A stretch of DNA of 64,000 nt, taken from positions 7,998,001-8,062,000 of the forward strand of contig NC_067203.1 in NCBI RefSeq assembly GCF_026262505.1. Reading direction: 5' to 3'. Below are positions 1-8,620 of this stretch, in pieces. This stretch comes from Trichomonas vaginalis G3. Taxonomy: Eukaryota > Parabasalia > Trichomonadida > Trichomonadidae. Below the pieces are notes generated by a model that was given only the letters and a program-made list of their open reading frames with translations, was not told the origin of the DNA and ran no database searches. The translations under genes were made by a program, and so were the position numbers. Every line of letters starts with the position of its first letter. Position 1 is the stretch's first letter.

Positions 1-176
1 TTTGAGAAATTTTCTCATGATGATTTAAAGCGTGTCTTTCAAGCCTGTATCGATCGCTGCGAACGCGTGATTGAATCCAATGGTGATTATATTTAAATAA
101 ACTTTATATATATGTAACTTGTTTATTTCTATTCGCAGTATTCAGGTTTGTGCTAAACACACCTTTGGACACCCTA
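1..176 (+). mobile_element. Tvmar1 mariner, 3' fragment
   Basis: This is the right end of a mariner transposon cut off by the window start. It matches the ends of the two longer copies in this window: the transposase C-terminus (ending NGDYI, stop at 94-96), then the untranslated tail and the terminal inverted repeat ending GGACACCCTA at 176. A TA at 177-178 fits the mariner target duplication. It differs from the 1607-2907 copy at a few bases, so it is an independent copy. Confidence 0.93.
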
Positions 177-204
177 TATAAACAGAAATAAAATCCAATG
201 AAAT

Positions 205-463
205 AATGATTAATATGAAAAGAAAGAGAATGTTATTATATAATGATAAATATGAAAAGAAAGAGAATTTCATTAAATAATGATAAATATGAACAGAAAG
301 AGAATGAGATAAAACAATGATAAATATGAAGAGATAGTGAATTTCATAAAACATTGATAAATATGAAAAGAAAGATAATATGATAAAATAATGATAAATA
401 TGAAAAAAAAGAGATTGTCATCAAACAATGATAAATGTGAAAAGAAAGAGATTATAAATTTTG
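205..463. repeat. 37-bp tandem repeat, 7 units
   Basis: Seven units begin at 205, 242, 279, 316, 353, 390 and 427, exactly 37 bp apart, each starting close to AATGATAAATATGA. The period is constant but the sequence has drifted. Because 37 is not a multiple of three, each unit would shift a reading frame. The array overlaps the 3' end of the ankyrin-like gene read on the minus strand, which takes its last residues and stop codon from the repeat. Confidence 0.9.
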
Positions 464-1266
464 TTGATGTCTTCTCCATTAGAAAGTAAAAAGGATGCAA
501 TTTCATAATTTCCGAAATACATGCTTTCTGTTATTGAATCAAAAGTTTGTCCGAAATTTGATTTAAGGTAATTAGCAATTTCATAGTGATGATAATCCAA
601 TGCTGTATTAATCATTTTATAAAATGATTTACCATCTTCAATCATTTGCATAAAAATGTTATTATTTCCGCCTTTAACAACATATTTTTCGGAGTCATAA
701 GTGTATTTAGCTCCTAAGTTTTTCAAGTAGTTGAAACATAATTCTGATCCATATTTAATTGCACAATCAAGTGGTGTGATATAATGTATTTTCTTATTAA
801 TATCAAGATTTGGGAATTTACTCTTAAATTCATCAACTTTATCCCATGCAATGTAGTATAATGGAGATTCTGTTGGATATAAATTCAGAATTTCTTCTTC
901 TTTCTTTTTAGGTTTGAAGTTTTCAAATTTGAAACCTTTATAATGTAACAATGCTGCTAATTTTTTATTGATTGGTTTGTTGATGTATGAAAATTCGTTT
1001 GATATCTTTTGGTAAAGTTCTGTAAATAATTTAATATCTTTAACACGAACTAGTGAAATACCATCAATCAAGCGAAGCGACATCTAGATAGTTATTTTGT
1101 TATTTGTAATGAATTCTATAATTTGTGAAGATATTTGTAAAATATTATCGGAATTGACGCTCCAAATAAGTTTTGAAGCTTGACTGGGGTATCTGAGTAC
1201 TTCGATTGGCTTAAGATCACTATAATCACATTCATTTTCATATTCTGATTCCTCTGAGCTTGACAT
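421..1266 (-). pseudogene. ankyrin-like (DUF3447-type) protein with in-frame stop
   Basis: The minus strand encodes a 60-residue acidic N-terminus starting MSSSEESEYENE (1266). A TAG at 1084-1086 interrupts it, and 220 more residues follow in the same frame from 1083. The second part has helical repeat signatures of the large trichomonad ankyrin/DUF3447 family, such as ITPLDCAIKYGSELCFNYLK and the later YHHYEIANYLK and GNYEIASFLLSNG units. Either this is a young pseudogene, or translation starts internally at 1083. The C-terminus ends in the 37-bp array, so the normal end is probably lost. The family is very large in T. vaginalis and its roles are mostly unknown. Confidence 0.65.
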
Positions 1267-1284
1267 GATTTGTAAATTTTTGGC

Positions 1285-1289
1285 TGTGA
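1285..1289 (-). promoter_or_regulatory. candidate initiator (Inr) of the ankyrin-like gene
   Basis: Read on the minus strand this is TCACA, matching the T. vaginalis initiator TCAYW, about 20 bases before the ATG at 1266. That is the expected distance for this organism's very short 5' leaders. A five-base match is weak evidence by itself. Confidence 0.45.
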
Positions 1290-1606
1290 CACTTTTGAGG
1301 ACAAATTTATGATTTTATATATTTTACATTGGTCTTCATCATACATAAGTATTTTTGCATATTCGAATTGGTAAAAATGCATTGCTAACCAATATCAAAA
1401 ATTTTCAATATCGCCATTTTTGATTTCCTACTGAGTTGCATCTGAATTCAATGCTTATTATCCACTTGTTGTGATGCTACAAAGCCTTTGGTTTGATCCA
1501 TCATTATGCGGTTCTATCCACATCAAATAGTGATTTCATCATCAGATCTTCACTTGGCCTTTCATGAGAATTTATCCAAGATCATCGCTCTTTGTGCTAG
1601 AATATA

Positions 1607-2907
1607 TAGGGTGTCCAAAGGTGCGTTTAGCACAGCGCGCTATATGAGACTATTAAAGGAGATATATGCTGATTATAAATATATAATAAAAAATATGAAT
1701 ATATGTATATGATGAGTATGTTGTATTTTGGCGCCATGCCGGGATATAAAATGAATTTTGAGACAAGAGGCGGTTTCGCGGGAAATTTTGGCGGGATTTT
1801 TTCATTTTTGTAATGAATCATAAAGAAAACATCCTCGCTCTTGCAAAAAAATGCAAAGACTGTAAAAAATCTACGAGACATTGGTAAAATGCTTCGGTAT
1901 GGATGCTCCTAGCTATTCCACTGTAACGTATCATGTTAGGATGTATCACTTCATGAACAAAAAGGCGCCCATCATAAAAATTGACAAAAAATCGCCGGAT
2001 CAAAGAAAAATCAAAGCAATTCTTCAAGCGCTAGATGAAGACCAAGAGCATCACTCAGAAGGATAGAGGAGATGACAAAGATACCACGTACAACAGTCAG
2101 TTATTATCTGCACAATTATTTGAACTACAAACTAGCGTATACACGTTGGGTTCCGCACAACCTTAATTCAGTTCAAAAAAAATCTAGAGTCCAATCTTCG
2201 AAAGAGCTCCTCTCTATATTGGGTGCGTATCAATCCAAGAAGTTTTGCTTTTTAGTAGCAGGAGACGAGTCTTGGTTTCAATATGCAACAGAAGCCAAAA
2301 TCATGTGGATCCCAAAGGATGAAAATCCGCAAACATTCCCGAAGAAAAAAATTGACACACCAATGATGATGTTGTCGGTTTTTTGGGGCGTGAATGGCAT
2401 CATCGCAATTGATATTCTTCAAAAACCTAATACGATGAATGCTCAGTATCTAATTGACAATGTTCTTACTCAAATTATCAATTCTGATGAGTTTGAGAAA
2501 TCCAAACAACAAAAACAAAAGTTTGCAATTCATTTAGATAATTCAAGAGTTCACAAAAGTCATAAGGTAATGAATTACTTGGTGGAAAACAATGTCAAAG
2601 TTGTTCCAAACTCAATTTATTCACCTGATATTGCACCCTCTGACTTTTATTTATTCGGCACGCTAAAAAAGAGAGCTGAAGGACGCGAATTCGCGAGTCC
2701 AGATGATCTTGAAAATTTTGTAAGAGAGCAATTTGAGCAATTTTCTCATGATGATTTAAAGCGTGTCTTTCAAGCCTGGATCGATCGCTGCGAACGCGTG
2801 ATTGAATCCAATGGTGATTATATTTAAATAAACTTTATATATATGTAACTTGTTTATTTCTATTCGCAGTATTCAGGTTTGTGCTAAACACACCTTTGGA
2901 CACCCTA
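1607..2907 (+). mobile_element. Tvmar1 mariner, nearly full length, inactive
   Basis: A 1301-bp copy with TAGGGTGTCCAAAG and GGACACCCTA termini, flanked by TA at 1605-1606 and 2908-2909. It is three bases shorter than the 1304-bp copy at 56965-58268 and otherwise very similar. It inserted between the ankyrin-like gene and DRC2 in AT-rich intergenic DNA. Confidence 0.93.
1813..2827 (+). pseudogene. Tvmar1 transposase, frameshifted
   Basis: It corresponds to the 338-residue transposase at 57045-58061. Two single-base losses near the 5' end shift the frame: one in the A-run near 1870 and one in the C-run near 2041 (GACCAAG against GACCCAAG). From 2072 the frame is open for 251 residues and keeps the catalytic aspartate contexts (GDESWF, HLDNSRVH, SPDIAPSDFYLFG). 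It cannot make a whole protein as it stands. Confidence 0.9.
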
Positions 2908-2909
2908 TA

Positions 2910-3870
2910 GTAGCCAAGTTACTAATATTAGATTTTATATAATTCTCTCATGGGCTTATACTACTATCCTTCGATCCCTAAATGGTCAAGGATTATTTGT
3001 CTACTCAAATAGGGCAAAATCATTCCGAGACTTCGCATTCAAGGGAATATCTCGGAAACTCTTTGCCCTAAAGTAATTAGAATACTCTAATTGCTGTTTC
3101 CTATTTTGCAAAGAATAGATAATTCTGTAATTAATCGACTATTGCACAGTTTTTCTGAAGTCTATCATTTGATAAGAGACTTATGAGAAATCATGCCTTA
3201 AGGTAATGTGAATAACACGAAAGAATTTCAGTCGATATGTATGAGCATCCTCTCGATAAAAACTATTCTTTCATTCTCTGACCCGTTAAGATCCAGAGAA
3301 ATACAACAGCATTAACTTATGCAGATACTTTCTGGATTTTCCTCATCAATTGAGGGACATTGAGAAATCTTGAAAATATTGAATCTATTTGCATTCAAAA
3401 AGCAGAATTTTCATTTTGGGGCTCCATGAGAAGTATGAGAGTCCCATAATGTACTGTGTTCTCATAATGGGCATGAATTTACAAAAAAAGATGTTAATTA
3501 TCCAAAATATCTTTTTACATAAGCTTCAATTGCTCAAAGAATTTGTTATCGGAATGCATAGGTAAAACAATCAAATAATGAAAATATAATTTGAACTTTT
3601 ATATCTATACTGGAGTTGATAAAGGAAGTATACTGCAAAAGCTGATGTAAACGATTATCTAAATATCATAAATTTATAATCTATTGCATTTGAGTCTTTT
3701 AATTTAAATAACAAATGCCTTTTATGGAGAATTGTAGAGAAATTGTTTTTAAATATATATGAAATGGTACATTTATATATACAAAAACAGATAAATTTAT
3801 ATAATAAAATTTATTATAAAACACTGAAAGATAAAATAAAATAATATATTATTAAAATAACAAAGACAAA
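2910..3870. other. intergenic, no gene seen
   Basis: About 960 bp of AT-rich sequence between the mariner and the 3' end of DRC2. I see no open frame worth reporting, no RNA gene and no clear repeat. Confidence 0.6.
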
Positions 3871-3872
3871 AA

Positions 3873-5258
3873 TTAGTATCCTTGGAGCTTATCAGCGCCA
3901 ACAGTAAGTGCAGCATCGATGATTGGGATTCCGTCTTGGTCAACTTTGCGCAATGGAGCGTTTGTACGTTGATTTACGATGAACAAGGTGTTATCCTTGC
4001 TCATTGTTGTCTCGTTTACTGCCATTCCTTCCATGTAGTTCTTCATCATGGTCTTCAATCTTTGATTTGTCTTCTGGAGCTTTTCCTTTTCTCTTTGGAG
4101 GGCCATCTTCTCCAAGAGAACCTTGTTGAAGCGGCGGTAGAACTTGTCGAACATGTCTGATTCAGCAACGTACTTGGAATCACCTTTCATTTGTAATTTG
4201 AACTGGGCCATCTGGCGTTGGATTTCGGGATCTGTCTCTACGATTGAATGTGGGAATGGCATGACTTGTTCGCGCTCGGTTTCGAGTTTCCTTGTAATTT
4301 CCGCATATTTGAGAATCTTTTCAGCATCAGAGAGCTTTGCCTGAAGGAGATTGATAGCATCTTCGAAGGCTGTTGCAACATCCGCCCTCTTTCTCCATTC
4401 TACTTGTCTGAATTTGGCCATAACTTCTTTCAAGTCGCGGAAGTGATGGCTGAGGTTGTCCTTCTCTTGGCGAAGGCGGTCATTCGATTCGCGGGACTCG
4501 CGTTCGTTGTTCTTTATCTTACGGCGCCAATGTGAGATTTGGCTTTGTAATTTGATGATTGTAGCCTCGTTCTTCTTCATTGTTATCTGGTTATTACGAT
4601 GCTTTTCGTACATCTGCTGGAAGGTTTGTAACTTATCGTTGGATTTTTGCTTGAATAAGTTGGATTCTGTTTGCTGGCGATCGAGAACTTTCTTTGTTTC
4701 ATCAAGAAGGTGAGTTCTGAGAGCTGAGATAGCTTCCTGGCTCTTCATTGTCAATTGGTCTTTCTCTGTCCTGAATTTGTTTTCTAAGTCTTCTTTCTTT
4801 TGAGCGTATTCGTGTTCAATAGCATTTTTGATGTCTCTGACTTCAGCAACATGGGAATTGAATTCTTCAAGTGACTTTGCCTTGTTTGCTTCGTACTTTG
4901 TAACAATTGAATCTAAAGCTTTATTAAAACGATCTTCTTCAGTATCTAAACGTTTGTTTGCTAAAGCAGTCAAGTTATCAAGATTTTGCTTGTGTGCTCT
5001 AAGCGCAAACTGGTATTGTGCTTCACCATCTGTAATCCACTGAAGCAAGCGATGAATAACTGAGTCAAGACGGTCAAGTTGCTTTACGTAGTTTACTCTA
5101 ATATTATCAATGGACGATTTCTGCTCTTGGAGCTTTTCGCTCATCATAATATCGCGCCATTTGTTATCTACTGCTTCCTGAGTTAATCTTTCGAAAGACT
5201 TAAACTCTTGGAACTTCTTCTGAAGAGCATCCATTCGCTGGAGTTTCGCCTCATCCAT
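3873..5258 (-). CDS. DRC2: dynein regulatory complex subunit 2 (CCDC65-like)
   Basis: A 461-residue, almost entirely coiled-coil protein on the minus strand. DRC2 hallmarks are visible: an early basic coil with NKWRDIMM (33-40), the segment EAQYQFALRAHKQNLDNLTA (79-98), the family signature RKLETEREQVMPF (323-335, compare metazoan RKLETEEEKVLPF) and a C-terminus with MEGMAVN (409-415) and LFIVN (425-429), like the end of animal CCDC65. In flagellates DRC2 is part of the nexin-dynein regulatory complex that links outer doublets and regulates axonemal dynein. This suits a flagellated host. The frame is intact and about family length. No TCAYW initiator is obvious just before the ATG. Alternative: another axonemal coiled-coil protein. 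Confidence 0.8.
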   Translation of the reverse strand: MDEAKLQRMDALQKKFQEFKSFERLTQEAVDNKWRDIMMSEKLQEQKSSIDNIRVNYVKQLDRLDSVIHRLLQWITDGEAQYQFALRAHKQNLDNLTALANKRLDTEEDRFNKALDSIVTKYEANKAKSLEEFNSHVAEVRDIKNAIEHEYAQKKEDLENKFRTEKDQLTMKSQEAISALRTHLLDETKKVLDRQQTESNLFKQKSNDKLQTFQQMYEKHRNNQITMKKNEATIIKLQSQISHWRRKIKNNERESRESNDRLRQEKDNLSHHFRDLKEVMAKFRQVEWRKRADVATAFEDAINLLQAKLSDAEKILKYAEITRKLETEREQVMPFPHSIVETDPEIQRQMAQFKLQMKGDSKYVAESDMFDKFYRRFNKVLLEKMALQREKEKLQKTNQRLKTMMKNYMEGMAVNETTMSKDNTLFIVNQRTNAPLRKVDQDGIPIIDAALTVGADKLQGY

Positions 5259-5916
5259 TTTCCCACCGTTTAAATAACTAACGAATAAAAACCGATTTTG
5301 ACGATTATTAGTAATTCAAATAAAAAATACTGAAAATTAAAATCATTATTTATAATTGATATGAAGTTGTAATAGGTCATAACATATAAAAATTTATAAA
5401 TTACTCATTTTGGAAAAAGAAAAAAAAAAGCAATTTTTTTTCTTCAAAGATTGGAAGAATTTGAGTTCAGAAATATAATTATGTTGGTTTTATTCACTAC
5501 ACCATCCAGTGTAAAATAGAAATTTTTGAATTACGACTATATCATTATGAGAAAAACACCTCGCAGACTTTAATTTTGGGGTCCTAAACTTCCTTTTTCC
5601 AAAAATATAGCATTACCTAGTGATAGTGAAGATTTATGGGCTAAAATTTTTTTGAAATATGCATCTCTCGCATTGCGGCAATTCAATGAAAATATACTCG
5701 ATTTATACAAAAGTATATGTTGGTAAATAATGCTATTGACAGTTTTCTCTTAAACTGTTAGGATACAAAGTTAGAGAGGCACAAAAACTCATTAAAATTG
5801 AATACTATTTCAAAATTGAGACGAAATACGAGTGGAGCCTTCAAAATAATTCTTATGAATATAATTTCAATAATCTGATGTGATTCATAATTGAATGTGT
5901 GTAATCATACTTATCT
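5259..5916. other. intergenic host flank of the Maverick locus
   Basis: AT-rich host sequence without a supportable gene. It ends with TTATCT (5911-5916), the left copy of the 6-bp target duplication of the composite Maverick. The right copy is at 59409-59414. Joining the flanks gives the presumed empty site, between DRC2 and the GT61 gene. Confidence 0.7.
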
Positions 5917-5917
5917 T

Positions 5918-5961
5918 GGTCAGGTAAGTGGGGCTTCCAGGCGCGTTGCGCCCTCTAGCCC
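5918..5961 (+). repeat. left terminal inverted repeat of the composite Maverick
   Basis: Begins GGTCAGGTAAGTGGGG and contains a nested hairpin: outer arms GGGCT/AGCCC, inner arms GGCGC/GCGCC around loop GTT. The reverse complement at 59365-59408 is identical over 44 bp, after which the two ends diverge. Alpha-type termini at 50915 and 63962 have the same outline but the inner stem GGCAC/GTGCC. Confidence 0.9.
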
Positions 5962-6057
5962 ATAAGAAATTTTGCCCAAGACCCAAGAGGAGGACCGAAC
6001 CCCAGCCGACCAGCCGGTGACAAAACCAAAACCGTTGTTATTTACATCATATTAATG

Positions 6058-6140
6058 GTGTCACTTTTTAAATGTCACTTTTTGTGTCGCTTTTCACAAA
6101 TTATATATGTTTTCATGCTTTGTCACTTTTCTGTCACTTT
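6058..6140. promoter_or_regulatory. cluster of TGTCACTTTT boxes
   Basis: Between the terminus and the Dam gene the motif TGTCACTTTT occurs about four times, plus a GTGTCGCTTTT variant. The same box lies before other alpha-type genes (14008, 17389, 17613, 27694). Part of the cluster is conserved upstream of the inverted Dam copy (about 50690-50745). It may bind an element-coded or host regulator, or act in replication from the terminus. Confidence 0.5.
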
Positions 6141-6172
6141 TCGGGTAAAAACATTTTTATTATTATATATAA

Positions 6173-6991
6173 ATGAATTTTACAAAACCTCCGTTACCGT
6201 TCTTTGGAAATAAGAGTAAATGTAAAGATATTATATTGAGAGAACTTAAGAAACTACCGAATGGTCTAACATTTGTAGATTTGTTCGGTGGAAGTTTCTA
6301 TATATCCCATTTATGTCATACCGTATTTCCTGACTCAAAGATTATATGCAATGACTTCGACAACTATATGAACCGTCTCAAACATATTCCAGACACTAAC
6401 AAAATATTGAGTGAGTTAAAAGAAAAGATACCTATAGGTAAGATGGAACGTATACCATTAGATAAGAAAAATATTGTGAGAGAGGTTTTGAAAAAAGCAG
6501 AATATATAGACTGGGATAGTATATCTGCTAGACTATTATATAGTGGTGCTATAAGAGTTCATGACATTGAAACACTTATGTCAAAAGTTTTATATCTTAA
6601 CTATACAAATGTTTTCAAAGAGGACATAGAAAAATATATTGAGGGTATAGAGTTTGTGAGATGTCATTGGACAGAGTTGTATGAAAAATATAAAGACAAG
6701 GAAAATGTTTTCTTTATAGTGGACCCGCCGTTCTATAACACATGGGATTTTCAATACCAAGTAGACTGGACTTTGAGAGACTCTTTAGAAACTTTAGACG
6801 TTTTACATAACCATCCATGCTTTTACTTTACATCCGATAAAAGTGGTTTGGAAACCGTTATGAGATGGTTAGAGGACATACATGACTATGAGTTTATATA
6901 TGACAAGATAGAATATGAGAGAGGTCCTATAAACTGGAGAAAGTGTCACAATAAAGAAATTTTATTAGTAAGTAAATGTGGTTTGAAATAG
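6173..6991 (+). CDS. Dam-type DNA adenine N6-methyltransferase (Maverick)
   Basis: A whole 272-residue D12-class methylase, the usual length. It shows PFFGNKSK (9-16) and FVDLFGGS (34-41) for S-adenosylmethionine binding and the DPPF catalytic motif (184-187). The expected activity is N6-methylation of adenine in DNA; the recognition site cannot be read from sequence. It is the first gene from the terminus and has a TTTTTAT box at 6154-6160, 12 bases before the ATG. The copy at 49837-50655 differs at about nine residues. T. vaginalis is known for abundant 6-methyladenine, so genes like this could matter to the host. Confidence 0.9.
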   Translation: MNFTKPPLPFFGNKSKCKDIILRELKKLPNGLTFVDLFGGSFYISHLCHTVFPDSKIICNDFDNYMNRLKHIPDTNKILSELKEKIPIGKMERIPLDKKNIVREVLKKAEYIDWDSISARLLYSGAIRVHDIETLMSKVLYLNYTNVFKEDIEKYIEGIEFVRCHWTELYEKYKDKENVFFIVDPPFYNTWDFQYQVDWTLRDSLETLDVLHNHPCFYFTSDKSGLETVMRWLEDIHDYEFIYDKIEYERGPINWRKCHNKEILLVSKCGLK

Positions 6992-7134
6992 GACTACTTG
7001 TTTTAGGTTTTTTCCATTGTGTCATTTATTTATTTGACGTGGCAGAAAAGTACAGACAGAGAATATGAAGATGAACCAATGCCTGCAAATGTTCAGCATA
7101 TGTACTCGTAAGAGATATTTTTATCTAATATGAA

Positions 7135-7497
7135 ATGGACGCACAGAACTTAGCGAATGCACAGCAACCTGGACAACCAAACCCAGAGAATATTCCAAAT
7201 GAAGTTAGAATACAAACTGCAATGGCAAACTATGGTCAAGTGCCAACAGATGTACAAATGCAAACTGCCATGTCAAATGATGCTGCGTTAGGTTTGCCAC
7301 CATGGTATGCAAATATGAGATGGAAAGAGTTTTATACAAACCCTGAAGTGGGATATAAACAACTTTATGCAGATGACGCGAACACAGGAGTTGACCCAGA
7401 ATATGTTTTCTACCAGAGGAGAAACAGAATGTATGAGCTCCAGTTAAAGAATGCTATGGAACTCAACAGGAAACGTAAGAGACTAGGCGGACATTAG
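7135..7497 (+). CDS. 120-residue Maverick protein, unknown
   Basis: I do not recognise the family. It has a Gln/Asn/Pro-rich N-terminus, two similar segments (VRIQTAMANYGQVP and VQMQTAMSNDAALG), an aromatic middle and a basic end NRKRKRLGGH. TTTTTAT lies at 7119-7125. The protein at 49335-49697 is identical in all 120 residues. It sits between the methylase and a membrane-active-looking peptide, so a virion role is a guess. Confidence 0.75.
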   Translation: MDAQNLANAQQPGQPNPENIPNEVRIQTAMANYGQVPTDVQMQTAMSNDAALGLPPWYANMRWKEFYTNPEVGYKQLYADDANTGVDPEYVFYQRRNRMYELQLKNAMELNRKRKRLGGH

Positions 7498-7515
7498 ATT
7501 TTTACATATAGTAAA

Positions 7516-7749
7516 ATGGGTTTCTTCAGTAAGATAGGAAACTTCTTTCGAAATGTTGGAAGAGGTATATGGAATGGAATAAAATCTGTCGGAAGAGGAG
7601 TATGGAACGGTGTCAAAAATATTGGTAAAAGAGTAGGTCAGTTTGTTGGTATTATACCTAAAGACCCTGAACCAGAAGAACAAGCTCCTGTAATACAACA
7701 GCCTGAACCTGCACCACAGTCAAGTTGGCAACCACAACCGGTATATTAA
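7516..7749 (+). CDS. 77-residue amphipathic Maverick protein
   Basis: The N-terminal 45 residues carry two 11-residue units (VGRGIWNGIKS, VGRGVWNGVKN) and a third partial unit, giving a cationic amphipathic helix. A Pro/Gln-rich acidic tail follows. Such helices disturb membranes; adenovirus protein VI is a functional analogue in a related capsid lineage, but no homology is claimed. The copy at 49074-49316 has a slightly longer tail. Confidence 0.75.
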   Translation: MGFFSKIGNFFRNVGRGIWNGIKSVGRGVWNGVKNIGKRVGQFVGIIPKDPEPEEQAPVIQQPEPAPQSSWQPQPVY

Positions 7750-7753
7750 AAAG

Positions 7754-8602
7754 TTATATTTTTATCGTTCGATAGTAGTTGTATATGAAACTAAGTTCTA
7801 AGTAAAACGCATGGTATAATGGAATTATTCTTTTTCTTCCATCTGTAGTAAACCATACTTGAAAGTCTGAAATACTTCCACTTGGTGGTTCGTATAACTT
7901 TGTAGGTTTTTCGTAAAAGTCATTTGCCAAGCATAAGAAAGAGTTTTGGGCGCCAGAAAATGAAGCATGAACAATAATAGCAGCTGGGTCGAAAACATCT
8001 TTAAATAAATATGGTTCATCTCTTGCATATCGACTGTAGATATTTGCTAAAGGAGGTTCAACTTTCTGATTTAACATTCTTTGCAAATAATACCATGACA
8101 TTGCAGTGAATTCTGTATATATTTGTTCGTCTTTATTTGGATTGTCTTCGTAGATTTGAAATGACACTTGTGAATTTTGTATGTCATATACAATTCTCAC
8201 ATAAAGTGTGCTATCGGTATTCGCATATTCATCAGCATATTTTGCATAACATGAATTTATTTTATCTTTTATATTTTTTAATGCAGCCTGTAGAGAAGAT
8301 GAGAGGTCAACTTGTATTAGCTCAATTTCTTCCCACATTTTTCGTTGCCCTTCAGATGTATAATCTATATGAAACCTTACAATAAATGAAAAACTTTTAT
8401 CTTCTACAGACACAAACTTTATTCTTCGAAAGCCAATAGCTTTTGTGACAGATGGGTCTCTTAACCATCTTAATGGGTAGTCAAAACGATAGCCTTCATG
8501 CTTTACGGTATCTGTCTCAAACTTTTGACCGACATTAGTAAAAAGTTCATCTAATGGTTTAGTTGTAGCAACTCTAGAATTTTCTTTTTCTATTGGAAGC
8601 AT
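7754..8602 (-). CDS. penton-like (minor capsid) protein, 282 aa
   Basis: A whole ORF opposite to its neighbours, starting 18 bases from the fibre gene start. It is beta-rich, with a C-terminus DFQVWFTTDGRKRIIPLY that resembles the ends of the proteins at 53231-54088 and the remnant at 30301-30962. Size, shared family across element types and place in a capsid-bearing element suggest the single-jelly-roll penton of Polintons. This is inference from length and pattern, since no profile search was run. The inverted copy 48221-49069 differs at about a dozen residues. Confidence 0.55.
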   Translation of the reverse strand: MLPIEKENSRVATTKPLDELFTNVGQKFETDTVKHEGYRFDYPLRWLRDPSVTKAIGFRRIKFVSVEDKSFSFIVRFHIDYTSEGQRKMWEEIELIQVDLSSSLQAALKNIKDKINSCYAKYADEYANTDSTLYVRIVYDIQNSQVSFQIYEDNPNKDEQIYTEFTAMSWYYLQRMLNQKVEPPLANIYSRYARDEPYLFKDVFDPAAIIVHASFSGAQNSFLCLANDFYEKPTKLYEPPSGSISDFQVWFTTDGRKRIIPLYHAFYLELSFIYNYYRTIKI

Positions 8603-8620
8603 ATTTTATCTATAATAAAA
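8603..8620. promoter_or_regulatory. 18-bp divergent promoter
   Basis: Only ATTTTATCTATAATAAAA separates the two divergent ATGs. It reads TTTTATC on one strand and TTTTATT on the other. The same 18-bp arrangement occurs at 48203-48220 and, between unrelated genes, at 22324-22341. All core promoter information must lie here or inside the genes. Confidence 0.6.

Noticed and set aside
1506-1712. 68-residue plus-strand frame
   Set aside because: It spans host DNA and the mariner terminus and has no coding character.
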